Assembly (NCBI GenBank): GCA_030407315.1 | Contig: JALQPE010000044.1 | Location: 1 to 64,000, forward strand | Direction: 5' to 3' | DNA length: 64,000 bases | Source of the DNA: Asparagopsis taxiformis | Lineage: Eukaryota > Rhodophyta > Florideophyceae > Bonnemaisoniales > Bonnemaisoniaceae | Shown here: positions 1-10,412 of the stretch, one piece after another | Layout: every line of letters begins with the position of its first letter | How positions within the stretch are numbered: the stretch's first letter is position 1 | Notes under the pieces: model-generated | Told to the model about the DNA's origin: nothing | Seen by the model: only the letters and a program-made list of their open reading frames with translations | Databases searched by the model: none | Translations under genes and position numbers: made by a program

Positions 1-325
1 TTGACAGCAAAGTCATCGTTACGATGACTTTGCTGTAAGAAAACAAATCATTACAGCAGCCCATGATTCTTTACGGGTAAAAAAATTGTGGCCGCTGTAA
101 TGAAAACTTTCTTTACAGCAAAGTCATCGAACGATGACTTTGCTGTAAGAAAGAAAAACATTACAGCGGCCACCCCACAATTTTTACCCGGTAAAATTCT
201 TGCTGATTTTTTACCCGGTAAAAATTCTTCGGCCACTGCAAGGAAAAACGGTTCCTTACAGCAAAGTCATCGTTACGATGACTTTGCTGTAAGGAACCCT
301 GGTAAACGGCTTCGGCTGTAAGCAG
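1..325. repeat. Palindrome array, element A (array 1, cut by window edge)
   Basis: Three copies of the H1 palindrome (arm CTTACAGCAAAGTCATCG, 3-nt centre tta, then the reverse complement) lie near 4-39, 117-151 and 256-293. The middle copy has a shortened centre. Between them are H2 palindromes with arms like CATTACAGCGGCC around a TTTACCCGGTAAA-type core. The right edge carries the boundary motif GGTAAACGGCTTCGGCTGTAAGC-like sequence seen at other arrays. The array sits just downstream of ParB-Ox2. Confidence 0.85.
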
Positions 326-795
326 CAGGGAGTTTCGTCCTTCTCTCATCCTGGTAAAGGTAGAAGCGAAGTTTGAAGTCGGGTAAATTGCTCAGCAAAG
401 GTCTGTACGGCTGTGAGCAGCTCTCAGGAGTATTTTACCTCACGTGGTCTCTGTTCAGGTTATACCCTGTATATATATAGGTAGCCTAGTGTAGGTGGGA
501 AGATAGACGAAAATTCTACAAATAATTTATCACAGTGACGGCTCTCGTAGTCGAAATCTGCGCGTTGTCAAGGGTTGAAACTAGTCTCCCCTACGGCCTA
601 GCTAGTAAAATCATATAACGTTGTAGACTAATATTAAAAAGTAGCAAGCAATCTGCTGAGTAGCACTAAACTATGAGATGAAGGACAGATGTATAGATGA
701 GAACTGAAAAATGGGCTAAGGTAACAATGTTGAGATGAGAAAGACAGAACTTTATAGCAGGGAACAGTAGTATAGGTTTTAATACTTCTGATATG
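326..795. other. Non-coding spacer downstream of ParB-Ox2
   Basis: AT-rich sequence between array 1 and the end of ParB-Ox2. I see no open frame of note, no palindrome unit and no recognisable RNA gene. It presumably holds the 3' untranslated region of ParB-Ox2. Confidence 0.4.
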
Positions 796-3700
796 CTATC
801 TATTGCTCCTATCGTACTTGTAATATTCGACGGTGTGGATGTGGTCCGTGAGGACGTCCTTCTCCGTCTTCAAGTAGATGTGGCCGCGCGTGGGCAGGCC
901 ATAGACTAACTTCTCGCCTGCAGGAAGATCTCCTCGCTGAAGCCGACCCCGTAATGGTAAAGGTCACCGCGACCAACCAATACGGAATAGGGTGGCACCC
1001 AAAAGATGAGAGGGGGAACCTTCCACATATCGGCGTCCGGATTGGCCAGGCATACATGACTATAAGGGGCAACTACTATAGAGAACCCATCGGCTCCGCT
1101 CGACATCATGAAATATGATGGAGACTGGTAGGACTTCCAACACTATTCGTCGCTACCTTGAAGTCCGTGTGCCCATCCTGGTCCGCAGCCCCATCTGCTG
1201 TAAGAAGCAGCCGCAATCCTGTCTTCGGGAAGAAGACAGGATCCTCACCCTCCATTCCCAACTTCAAGAACTCCGCACAAACACCAAGAGCAAGCTCTGC
1301 CACCAACTTGTTCTTATACATCTCCAAATTCCCCTCCTCCAACTTGTCGCACAACTCACGCCGCGGCAGAGAGAGGCGCCCACGACCACCATCGATGCGG
1401 TCCTTCGCATCACCCACGTTGTGGATGAACTGCCACGGCGAAGGATCGAAGCCGGGCTTTGCGAAAGCTGGCGGCTCGTCCTGTGGCTCCCTGTCGTCAT
1501 CGTTAGAATCAGACTGCTGGGAGGGTTTTTCAACCTCCTCAACCAGCGGGAACTGCCTAGCGAAGTGACCGAACAACTCATGCGTCGCATTACCAGCCGT
1601 GGACGATGCCAACAGGCCTTCCATAACAATAACCCCCAAGTTTTCCAACAATGCCTTCTTCACCGCAAAGTACCTGTCCACCACCGTATCCTCAGCACCC
1701 GGCGATGCAGCTGCCTGGAATGCTGCCGCCCTCATTTCCGCCCGAACCGTCTCCACCGTCGTACTTTCCATATAGTACTTCATCCGGCTGCCAGACGCAA
1801 TTGCGCTGGGGAGAACGGCGGCCACATTCTCATCGACGATGCTGTCGGGAATGGGATTCTCCTGGGCGTCGTCGAACTGGAGAACCGGCTCCCGAGAGCG
1901 ACCTCGGGAAGCCGACTTGGATTTCTTTGACGACGACTTTGATGAAGTCTCACCGAGCCTTCTCTTTTTGGTAGAAGGCTCGGGCGTCGCAGAAGCGGCT
2001 TCCAAGTTACGCTTCCCGAGGATGGAGTTTTCACCCGCATCCTCGGGGGCGCTCTCCAGCTCGACGACCTCCACAGCACCACCCGCCGTTCCACCACGAC
2101 CGGAACGACTCGCTTGCAGGCGGGTACTCCTTCTGGGCATCACTTTCCTCCCAGAAGTTTCCACTCCGGGCGGTGCAGAATCACTGACTTCAATGACATC
2201 TTCGTCAGGATCTGCACCGCCCTTCGCACTGCTGCCCTCGACCACATTCTCGGGAGTAGGGCCCTCCGTCGAAATCCTCGCAACCGTCTTCTGTCCAACC
2301 CCACCGGATGGTGAAGGGACGAAACTGTCATCGCTGGAGCTTCCCGAACTGCTAGCAGATGCAGAACGGGAAGCTTCGACAGCGGGGGCCGGAGCAGCAG
2401 GGTGCTGCTCGGCAGCCGGAGTCGCAGGCTCAGGCTGCGAAGCCGGTGAGACCTGCTCCTGCGCGGCTTGGACAGGACGGTTGGGGGTACCAGTCCCGGC
2501 GTGGGAAACTGGACCAGAGCGTTCGCTGCCATCCTGGGGACCACGCGCAGTCGGCTTGACCGGGGTCACCGCAGGGGAGGATGCCGACACGGCAGGGGTA
2601 GAGACAGGAACAGGGGCAACCTCGGAATTGCTGGAAGATTCCAGTTGAGGTGGTGGGGGCAAAGGAATGGAGGATGAAGGGATGGGCAAGGAATTGGAAG
2701 AGGAAGGGATGGGGGCATCATCACCACATGTGGCTGGGAGCGCAGCATGTGGGATGTCTGGGTACATCGCGTGAAAGCGTTTCCGCATTTGCATGTCGCG
2801 GTACCCAGTGACGCGCAGGAGCATTTTCCTGGCGTCCTTCCCGAAGACAGACTTCTTACGGGGAAAAATATTTCGTAACTGTAACCATCGGGGGGGCCTT
2901 CCTTGGGACGGAAGTCTGCCCAGCACCCCTTCTTGGGGACCATCTGAGCAAGAACTTCGACAACGCGCGAGCGAATGTCGAAGCTCTTGCTCGGGTCACC
3001 CCGGCTGGGAATTGACCCATCCAGCATCCTCAACACATCCGACACGTTCCAGTACTCGGCCACCTCCTTCACGTACCCGAAGATTTCCAACAAACCAGCA
3101 ATCCATTCCTGCCCAATGGTACCAACCGAGTACGGTTTCAGCCCGGCCGACCGACGGCTACAAGTGTAGCGCGCCGTCATCTCCAGGATGAAACACTTCT
3201 GCACATCCGGAGCACTCCTGAACGACCCATTGAACAACAAGTTCACCGTACAACCAGCCAGATCCTCGGTCGAAGAGAACTGCACGAACTCCGGCCTGTT
3301 CGGGATGCTCGACCAGTACTTGAAAGCAGGGCTTTCAATGGTCTTGAACCCTCGCGCGATCGAGACGTAGCGCATGAGCTGTCTCGGACGAATCCAGCTC
3401 AGCGCTTTCCGTTCTTTGATGTATTGAACGGTCGGCTCGATCTTCTTCTTTCCCAGGCGGTGGATATTGATGAACTCCATCACAGAGCACACATTGTCAG
3501 CAACTGTTACCTCGCTGACATTGTGGGTGTGGAAGTTCATCAGCCGTGAAAGCGGGAGTACTTCTTCGGAGCAGAAGACATCCCGGCCAAGCCGAGTCGG
3601 TGGGAGGAGAAAGTCGACTGGAATAGTTCCAAAGCGACGGTAGATGTCAGACTTGACAAACTCCTCCCACTCTGGACTGTCCTTCGCAGGAGCAGGTCCA

Positions 3701-4438
3701 GCCGACTCGAGAATGGCCTTCAACGCGGTCACTCGGTGAGATCCATCGACATATTGCAGTCGTACTTTTGCATTGGAATCAATCACCTCGCAGACGGACA
3801 CGCGTGAAGCAATCACGGAAAATCCCTGAGTGAGAAACGTTTTCTTCAACTCATCAACGCGATGCGGCCTGACCACCCTGGACACGACTGCCGGAGGAGA
3901 AACATCCAGGGGGGAAATGAAGACTGGAATGTTTCGGCAGCTCTCCGGACTTATGTCGTAGTCCACATCCACCGGGATGGGCACTGTGCCAGGGTAGGCC
4001 AGCCTGGTGCTGCGGAGAGGCTTGTTCGGTACGATGTCACGAGCGTTGTGATCATCGACCTTCTCCGCATCCTCTGCCAAGTCGCTGCCGGACGCGATGA
4101 TCATGTCCGGAGCAGGCGAGCTAGGCAGAGGAGCACCAGATCCCTCGACGGCTGGCGCCGCTTCGGCAGATTGAGCCGGAAGCGGAGTTGCGGGAACGCC
4201 AGCGTCGATTGTCGGGACAACCGCGGGATCGGAAGCGGAAGGGGGGGAGGGGACGGGCTTAGGTGCTGGGCTGAGCTGGGTCAGCGCTGCAGCAGCTTCG
4301 CAAACGTCCATGGGGACAGGGGGGGCCAGAGAAGGAGAAGGAGAGAGAAGGAGAGGGAGAAGGAGTGGGAGAATCGTTGTCACGGCGGCTGGCAGAGCGC
4401 ACCTGGCGGTCGAAAGCGTTGGGGGATTGTTGAGCCAT
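796..4438 (-). pseudogene. ParB-Ox2, left copy: ParB-like + 2OG-Fe(II) oxygenase-like fusion, frameshifted
   Basis: Read on the minus strand, three frames carry successive parts of one protein. The N-terminal part has the ParB-like pattern RVVRPHRVDEL followed by YVDGSHRVTAL, then a conserved helical region (FKYWSSIPNRP). The middle is a long Pro/Ser/Glu-rich linker with an acidic DEDVIEVSDS stretch. The C-terminus keeps the dioxygenase-type residues: GHTD, then GDLYH, then TRGH. Frame changes fall near 2890 (a run of seven C on the coding strand), near 1110-1120 and near 930; the last frame ends at a TAG at 796-798. The N-terminus is ambiguous: ATG at 4438 (MAQQSPNAF) runs out of frame through a CT-rich microsatellite and a C7 run, while ATG at 4310 (MDVCEAAAA) is in frame with the ParB part. 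It is either a decayed gene or a sequence with homopolymer errors. Function is inferred from motifs only. Confidence 0.7.
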
Positions 4439-4645
4439 TGCTTTGGTGAGTGATTGACAAACGAAGAGTGAAAGATTGAGAAAGAGAGAAGAAGATCTGA
4501 ACGACAAGCTGTTTTGCTGCGTAAGCTGAGTAAGATAGGCGAAACTTAGAGATCTGACATATTCCTATTAGTATACACCCTGGTAATGATATTCAGCGGT
4601 TGACCAATCCGAACCTTCCACATCACTTTTCGTTGTACGACAATT

Positions 4646-4968
4646 ACAGCTCAGGCAGTTTACCAAGGATCCTTACAGCAAAGCCATCGTTACGATGACT
4701 TTGCTGTAAGGAAACGTTTCATTACAGAGGCCAGGAATTTTTTTACCGGGTAAAGAAATCATGGCCACTGTAATGTTTTGTTTCCTGACAGCAAAGTCAT
4801 CGTTACGATGACTTTGCTGTAAGAAAACGTTTTCATTACAGCGGCCAGGAATTTTTTTACCGGGTAAAGAAATCATGGCCACTGTAATGAAACCTTTCCT
4901 TACAGCAAAGTCATCGTAACGATGACTTTGCTGTAAGCATCCCTGGTAAACTGCTCCATCTGTAAGCC
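4646..4968. repeat. Palindrome array, element A (array 2)
   Basis: Three H1 palindromes start near 4673, 4786 and 4899, with centres tta, tta and taa. They alternate with two H2 palindromes whose arms (ATTACAG-GGCCA) surround TTTACCGGGTAAA-type cores. Both edges carry a variant of the GGTAAACNGCTNNNNCTGTAA boundary motif, so the array is symmetric as a whole as well as unit by unit. It lies between ParB-Ox2 and ParB-Ox1. Confidence 0.88.
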
Positions 4969-5508
4969 GTTGGTCTCAACCCTCGCTCTCATTTCTGTTG
5001 TCCTCCTTCATCATCTCCACCTACCTTCCCCCTACACACCACCTCTCTAATGTCACTCTGCCCACCCTTTGGTGCATGAAATATTTTCTTACCACTGCCA
5101 TAGTCTACACATACTGCTGCCTTCATACTTCTGCATGCCTACCCTTCAATCTTTCTTCCATCTTTCTCTACCGTGCTAGGCTTAGACCATGCTCTGTGCA
5201 CATCTGACTTACTTAATATCATTGTATAGTTAGAAACTAGAATAATAATTACATCACTAGAGTACACTGCAAATGTTAGTAACTATGGTTGGTGTGGTAC
5301 ACAACACCCTACCTCCTTCATGAGTAAACTTTGCGCACAGAACCGTTCAATACCAGGTAGTGCAGCCAGCGCAAACCAGGCTTGCACGACGCAGAGTGCT
5401 CCCCAGAGCCGTCAACAGCCGTCCAAACCATCGTTGTACGATGTTCCCGGCTCCACACTTCCCTTCTCACCCTTCCCAGGGTGGGAGACGGACGAAACTC
5501 CCAACCGC
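4969..5508. other. Spacer between palindrome arrays 2 and 3
   Basis: About 540 bases without a convincing gene. Short frames here (up to 84 codons) look like chance or extend into palindromes. The sequence is conserved in the right copy (62424-62962). Confidence 0.4.
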
Positions 5509-5745
5509 TTACAGCCGAAGCCGTTTACCCGGGATGCTTACAGCAAAGTCATCGTTACGATGACTTTGCTGTAAGGAAAGGTTTGATTACAGTGGTGAGA
5601 AAATTTTACCGGGTAAAAAAATCAGCAAGAATTTTTTACCCGGTAAAAAATTGTGGCCGCTGTAATGATTTGATTTCTTACAGCAAAGTCATCGTAACGA
5701 TGACTTTGCTGTCAGCACCCCAGCGAAACTGCATCATCTGTAAGC
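5509..5745. repeat. Palindrome array, element A (array 3)
   Basis: Two H1 palindromes near 5537 (centre tta) and 5678 (centre taa, last arm ending gtcag) flank one longer H2-like segment holding two TTTTACC(C/G)GGTAAAA cores. The left edge has CTTACAGCCGAAGCCGTTTACC, the boundary motif in reverse. It lies directly downstream of ParB-Ox1. Confidence 0.88.
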
Positions 5746-5965
5746 CTTCCTCACCTCAATGTTGTAACCAAAGACGACTGCGATATTACCTTGTTCTATT
5801 CTAGTAGTGCCCACCATAGTTTCCTCCCCTTCTCATATTAAATTGAGTATTGTATATCTCCTGACCCGTCTACATACGCAAACGTCATGTACTAGCCTAA
5901 CTTTCATCGTTTACTTGAAGGCGGCCTTGATGCCTGCCATAGAATGCTATTAAGAACTAATTTCA

Positions 5966-8900
5966 TCAGATATCTAAACGCTCCCAGTAGTTGACATTGA
6001 AGGGAGGCTGTAGCAACTTCTCCCTGGAAGTTCGCAGTGATAGATGGGACCGGATAGGATGCTGGTACCTCACCGAAGAACGACCCTCCGCGAATCCCAT
6101 TCCTCCGTGATACACGTCCGTTCGGCATACAAGCAGGGAATACGGTGGGATGCGCACGTTCGTCACTGGCACGCGGTACTTGTCTTTCGCTGGATGACTT
6201 AGGCACACATGGCTGAACTTGGCGATACGAATGATGAACCCATCCGCACCAGCAGCCATCATGAAATATGATGGCGAGTTGAGAGGACCAGTTCCAGTTC
6301 CCTCACGGACGGGAACATCGGTATGCATAAGTTGCTCCTGACTACCTTCTGCGGTCAAAATCAGACGAAGACCCGTTTCTGGAAAGACCACCGCTTCTTC
6401 TCTTCCAAACCCGAGCTTCAGGTTCTCCGCACAAATCGCCTTACCTAGCTCCAGAATCAGCTTGTTCCTGTACTGCCGCGCGCTTTCTTGCTCAAGGTCA
6501 TCGCAGATGCTTTTCCGGTCCGTCTTGAATACACCAGTGCTGTCTTTCGGTCGAAGTGGTTTCCACGGGTTCTTCTGACTTGCACTTGAGCCACTTGTAG
6601 TACCTTGGAATGTGCTGGCCATCTGTGTGAATAACTCGTGCGTAGCTGCTCCCACTGTAGTAGAAGAGAAAATGTCTTGCAACACCACGTAACCAAGCTC
6701 GTCGATCATTCTTCTCTGGTAGCTGAAGTATTGTTGGCTTTCACAAGAACCGAGGGGACATACCAAAGTAGAGTAGCCTGCAGCTGCTTCCATTATCTCC
6801 GTCCGGATTGTATCAATGTCTTCTTCTGTGATATAATACTTCATTCTCGAGTTGGAAGGAACGCATAAAGGCAGCTTCTCAGGTATGTCCTCTGCGAATG
6901 TGCGGTCTGGAAGGGAGTTTTCTTGCTCGTCAGTGAAGAGTGGTGCTTCTTCTCCAGTCGTTCGTTTTCTTGCATTGACTCTACTCTTCTTTTCCCGGGG
7001 AGGCCCAATCTCAATGTTGTCATCCGGCGTATTGGGCTCAGAAAACTTCGCGCTAGTATCTTCCCTTCTTCGCTTCTTATCCAACCTGGACTCGTTTTCA
7101 TCGCCGCTTCCACCAGAACTCCTGCTTCTTCCCGAATTCTCCTTGTCCACTTCGGCCGGGCTAGTGCTGTAAGTTTCTGGTGTCCTGATTCGAAGTTTCA
7201 ATATCACAGAGCGGTTCTGCGCATCTCCAGCTTGTTGTCCAGGCGTGTCTATGTCCATGCGACCACTATTGTCCAAGTTGATATCCAGACTTTGCGTATC
7301 GCCGCTTTGTTTCCTTCCCTGAGGAAGATCTTCTCTGACAATCCTTCCCGGCGAATTATCCCTGGCACGACTTTCCCGCTCTGCCCTTGAAGCTGAAAGA
7401 CGTTCCTGTTCTTTTTGGAGAACAGCAAGACGTTCTGCTTCCCTCTTCTCAGCTGCTGCAAGACGCGTGGCAGGACGTTCCTGTCCTCCTCTTTTGCTGC
7501 GGCAGGACGGTCTTCTGCTTCTTTCGGGGTGCTCAGAGGTGCCTCTTCTATTGCTTTCGTCGCGACAGCAGGAATCACTTCTTCAGCCACCACATTTGGA
7601 GTAATTTCCTGTTCTTCCTCCACAACAGCAGAAACTTCCTGCTCTGCTTGGGCTTCGGCAGATACTCCTTCTTCTGCTTGAACAGGACCAGAAGTTTCCA
7701 CAGTTTCCTTCTCTGTAGAATTATTTCCCTGTTCTGCGGCAGTAGGTGCTTCTTCGTCTTCTGCTTTGGCGCCATCAACAAGTGCTTTTTCTATTTCTCC
7801 GGGGGTCATGCGATTCCGTTCCCTCTCCTCCTCCGCTTTCGTCTCCTGCATTGCCTTTGTCCCGGTAGCATATTCCAGTTTGTCGTAAAAACTGTTTGTA
7901 AACATCCCGTTCTTGGTTCTCAGACTGCTTCTGTCTACCACGTCGTCATGAAAGTCGACAAGGACGAATACAATGCGCTCTCCAATGCGATGATCATTAT
8001 CCCCGACCTCCTTCGCGTTTTCTGCTGCCAAATCCGTTCGCACGAATTCCTCCATCGTTGCAGAGTTCAACCACTTGCGGACGACCTCTGCCATATCATA
8101 GATGGCCAACAGAGCCAGTAGCCAAGTGCGCATCGTGAACGGACTTCCGCTTCCGATATTTCTGACAAGTCCTCTCTTCCTCCTCATCCTTGTCCACGAC
8201 GCTGTCATCTCGAGCACAAACCACTGGAACCACTCCTTATCGCGCGTCCCGCGTCCGTCCGTGCCATTGCGGAATATTGCGTTATTGACAAGATCGAGCA
8301 CGCACCCGTACATATCGGCAGAGTCAATTCGAGAAAAGTCCGGATCTCTTCCCTCGGTTCTTGCATCCTCGATTTCTCTGTTCCTATCCAAAGCATTGTA
8401 AACGCTAGGGATAGAGCTCCAGTACACGAAAGCAACGCTGTCTGTGCGATTGAACCCCTTCGCAATGTTGATGTACTGCCTATACGAGTTCTCCGAACGG
8501 TTCCTGTCGGACGGCAGAATATAGCTCACTTCTTTCAGAATAGGAATAAGCCGGACAACAGGAAGATCCATCTGGTTGGAAAACCTGAGAAACTCTATGA
8601 CCGCACACACATTGTCGGCAATGCTCACAGAAGCGACATCGTGAGTTTGTATATTGGCTTCGAGAGACAGTTTCAGAACCTCCAGCGCATCGAAAATTAG
8701 ACGCCCGTTCGGCGCAATCAACTGTTGTACCCAAACCAATTCCAAGGAATCCCTGTTCTTTCCTGAGTACTTCTCCAGGCATAGTTGCAGAGCAGCTATG
8801 CGATGAGAGCCATCGATGCAGTAAAACTCGTCTCCTTCGTTATCTTCCATTTTGCAGACTGTAATCATAGTTCCAGTGGTAGAGAAACCTCTATCCATGA

Positions 8901-9225
8901 AAATGCTGGCCAGTTCGTTTACACGACCCGGTCGCACCAAACGGGAGGTCACTGTCGGAAATTTCACTTTGCGAGGATCAACTTGCACTTTAGAAGAGCT
9001 GTACTGAGCAATAGTGATGCTTTTCTCTTCAGCAGAAGGAGAATTGCTCTTCTCCGCTGTAGTATTCATGATACTATTGTCTCCCATTGTAATCCCTGCA
9101 ATCTCAGTTCGTTCAATCGGTTCTCTGTTCAAATGTTGTGTAGACGATGAAATCCACAATTGTGGTACCTCCGAGTGCGCTTCCCGTCTCTCAGCTTCCT
9201 CTCTTATACTGTCCGGACAAGACAT
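5966..9225 (-). pseudogene. ParB-Ox1, left copy: ParB-like + 2OG-Fe(II) oxygenase-like fusion with one frameshift
   Basis: This is the counterpart of the intact 1086-aa gene at 58705-61965. Here a single base is missing near 7492: the coding strand reads AAAAGAGGAGGACAGG where the right copy reads AAAAGAGGGAGGACAGG. The frame therefore splits into an N-terminal part (9225 to 7249, about 658 codons, with RPGRVNEL and CIDGSHRIAAL) and a C-terminal part (from about 7276 to 5966, with MHTD, DVYH and PIRSH). A few substitutions separate the copies, for example DRSS/DSSS and KDKY/KEKY. A real inactivating indel, a sequencing error and a recoding site are all possible; a short G-run indel makes the first two most likely. 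It lies downstream of the transposase in the same orientation, separated by palindrome array 4. Confidence 0.85.
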
Positions 9226-9900
9226 TCCCTACCTACGTTCAGTCCTGATGAACCTTACGCTGCACCCGCTCAGCACCTCTGACTCTACCTGATCCTGATA
9301 CCTCCACAAAGCGTTTAGCCCTTTCCATCAATCTACACCTAATAGTATGTACCTCTAGCGCATATAATGCAATCGAACCCGTTTACCTCACCACGTCAAT
9401 TATCATTCATATTCCAACAACCTATTTCATCCACACTCTCCACCTCGCTTCTTCTTCCGTACCATTGATTCCTATCAATCGATTCTACGTGAGTTTTATA
9501 CATTTACTACGATCCACCTCTCCTACAAGTCTGAAAAATTCATTTCTACACTAACTTTTGCTACTCACAAATGAACGGTTCCCGTGCAGGCCACTGCTTG
9601 AATTTCTTCCTATTGGCGTACTCGGCTGCAAAGGATTCATAGACTATTTAAACGGTGATCATATAAATGGTTTTCAATGTGCTCCAATGGACAATACACC
9701 AAAGAACATCAATATGAATTCATTTCAACTACCTATTCACTACTGCGATTCAGTTTTCTTGCATACCAAATCTCATTGCGTTCCTACCCTAGTCGATTCA
9801 AAATGCTTCCTCTTCGTCAGTTGATCAATATTCCTTATTCCTTACAACGAGCAGGTCCTCTGGACATCCTAAAGTTGGTTACTTAACCTTAACTATCGAT
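9226..9900. other. 5' region of ParB-Ox1
   Basis: About 675 bases between array 4 and the ParB-Ox1 start codon. Small frames (up to 92 codons) are not supported by any recognisable motif. It presumably holds the ParB-Ox1 promoter and leader. The right arm carries the same sequence at 58031-58704. Confidence 0.4.
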
Positions 9901-10295
9901 GAATTTGCTGTAATGAAACGTTTTCTTACAGCAAAGTCATCGTTACGATGACTTTGCTGTAAGAAAAGAAAACATTACAGTAGCCATGATTTCTTTACCG
10001 GGTAAAAAATTGTGGCCGCTGTAATGAAACGTTTTCTTACAGCAAATCATTACAGCGGCCACAATTTTTTTACCCGGTAAAATTTCTTGCTGATTTTTTA
10101 CCCGGTAAAAAATTCTTCGGCCACTGCAAGGAAACGGTTCCTTACAGCAAAGTCATCGTTACGATGACTTTGCTGTAAGAAAGCAAATCATTACAGCTGC
10201 CACGATTTTTTTACCCGGTAAAACATTCTTGGCCACTGTAATGGAAACGTTTTCTTACAGCAAAGTCATCGTAACGATGACTTTGCTGTAAGCAT
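9901..10295. repeat. Palindrome array, element A (array 4), one unit deleted
   Basis: Full H1 palindromes lie near 9925 (tta), 10139 (tta) and 10254 (taa). At about 10035 only the outer remnant CTTACAGCAAATCATTACAG is left, where the right-arm copy has a complete H1. The loss is 36 bp, matching the step in the arm-to-arm coordinate offset, and its breakpoints lie in repeated TTTGCT sequence. H2 palindromes with TTTACCCGGTAAA cores alternate with H1. The array lies between the transposase and ParB-Ox1. Confidence 0.9.
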
Positions 10296-10412
10296 ACCTC
10301 CCTCCATCCTCTCAGATCCTCTCCCCACTACTTTGCACCAATCCACCACCGCCCTAGAGTGTACAATTCATATGTGATGCATCTGGTTATTCATTTTATT
10401 CTTCCCTAAAAA

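Noticed and set aside
1..325. CRISPR-like array of palindromic repeats
   Set aside because: Spacers are themselves repeated palindromes (H2), spacing is irregular, there are no cas-like genes, and the setting is eukaryotic.
1839..2648. 269-codon plus-strand ORF opposite ParB-Ox2
   Set aside because: A shadow of the low-complexity Pro/Ser/Glu linker on the minus strand.
9925..10291. H1 palindromes as independent MITE insertions
   Set aside because: No target duplications flank individual units, and the units are embedded in ordered H1/H2 arrays at fixed places in the element.
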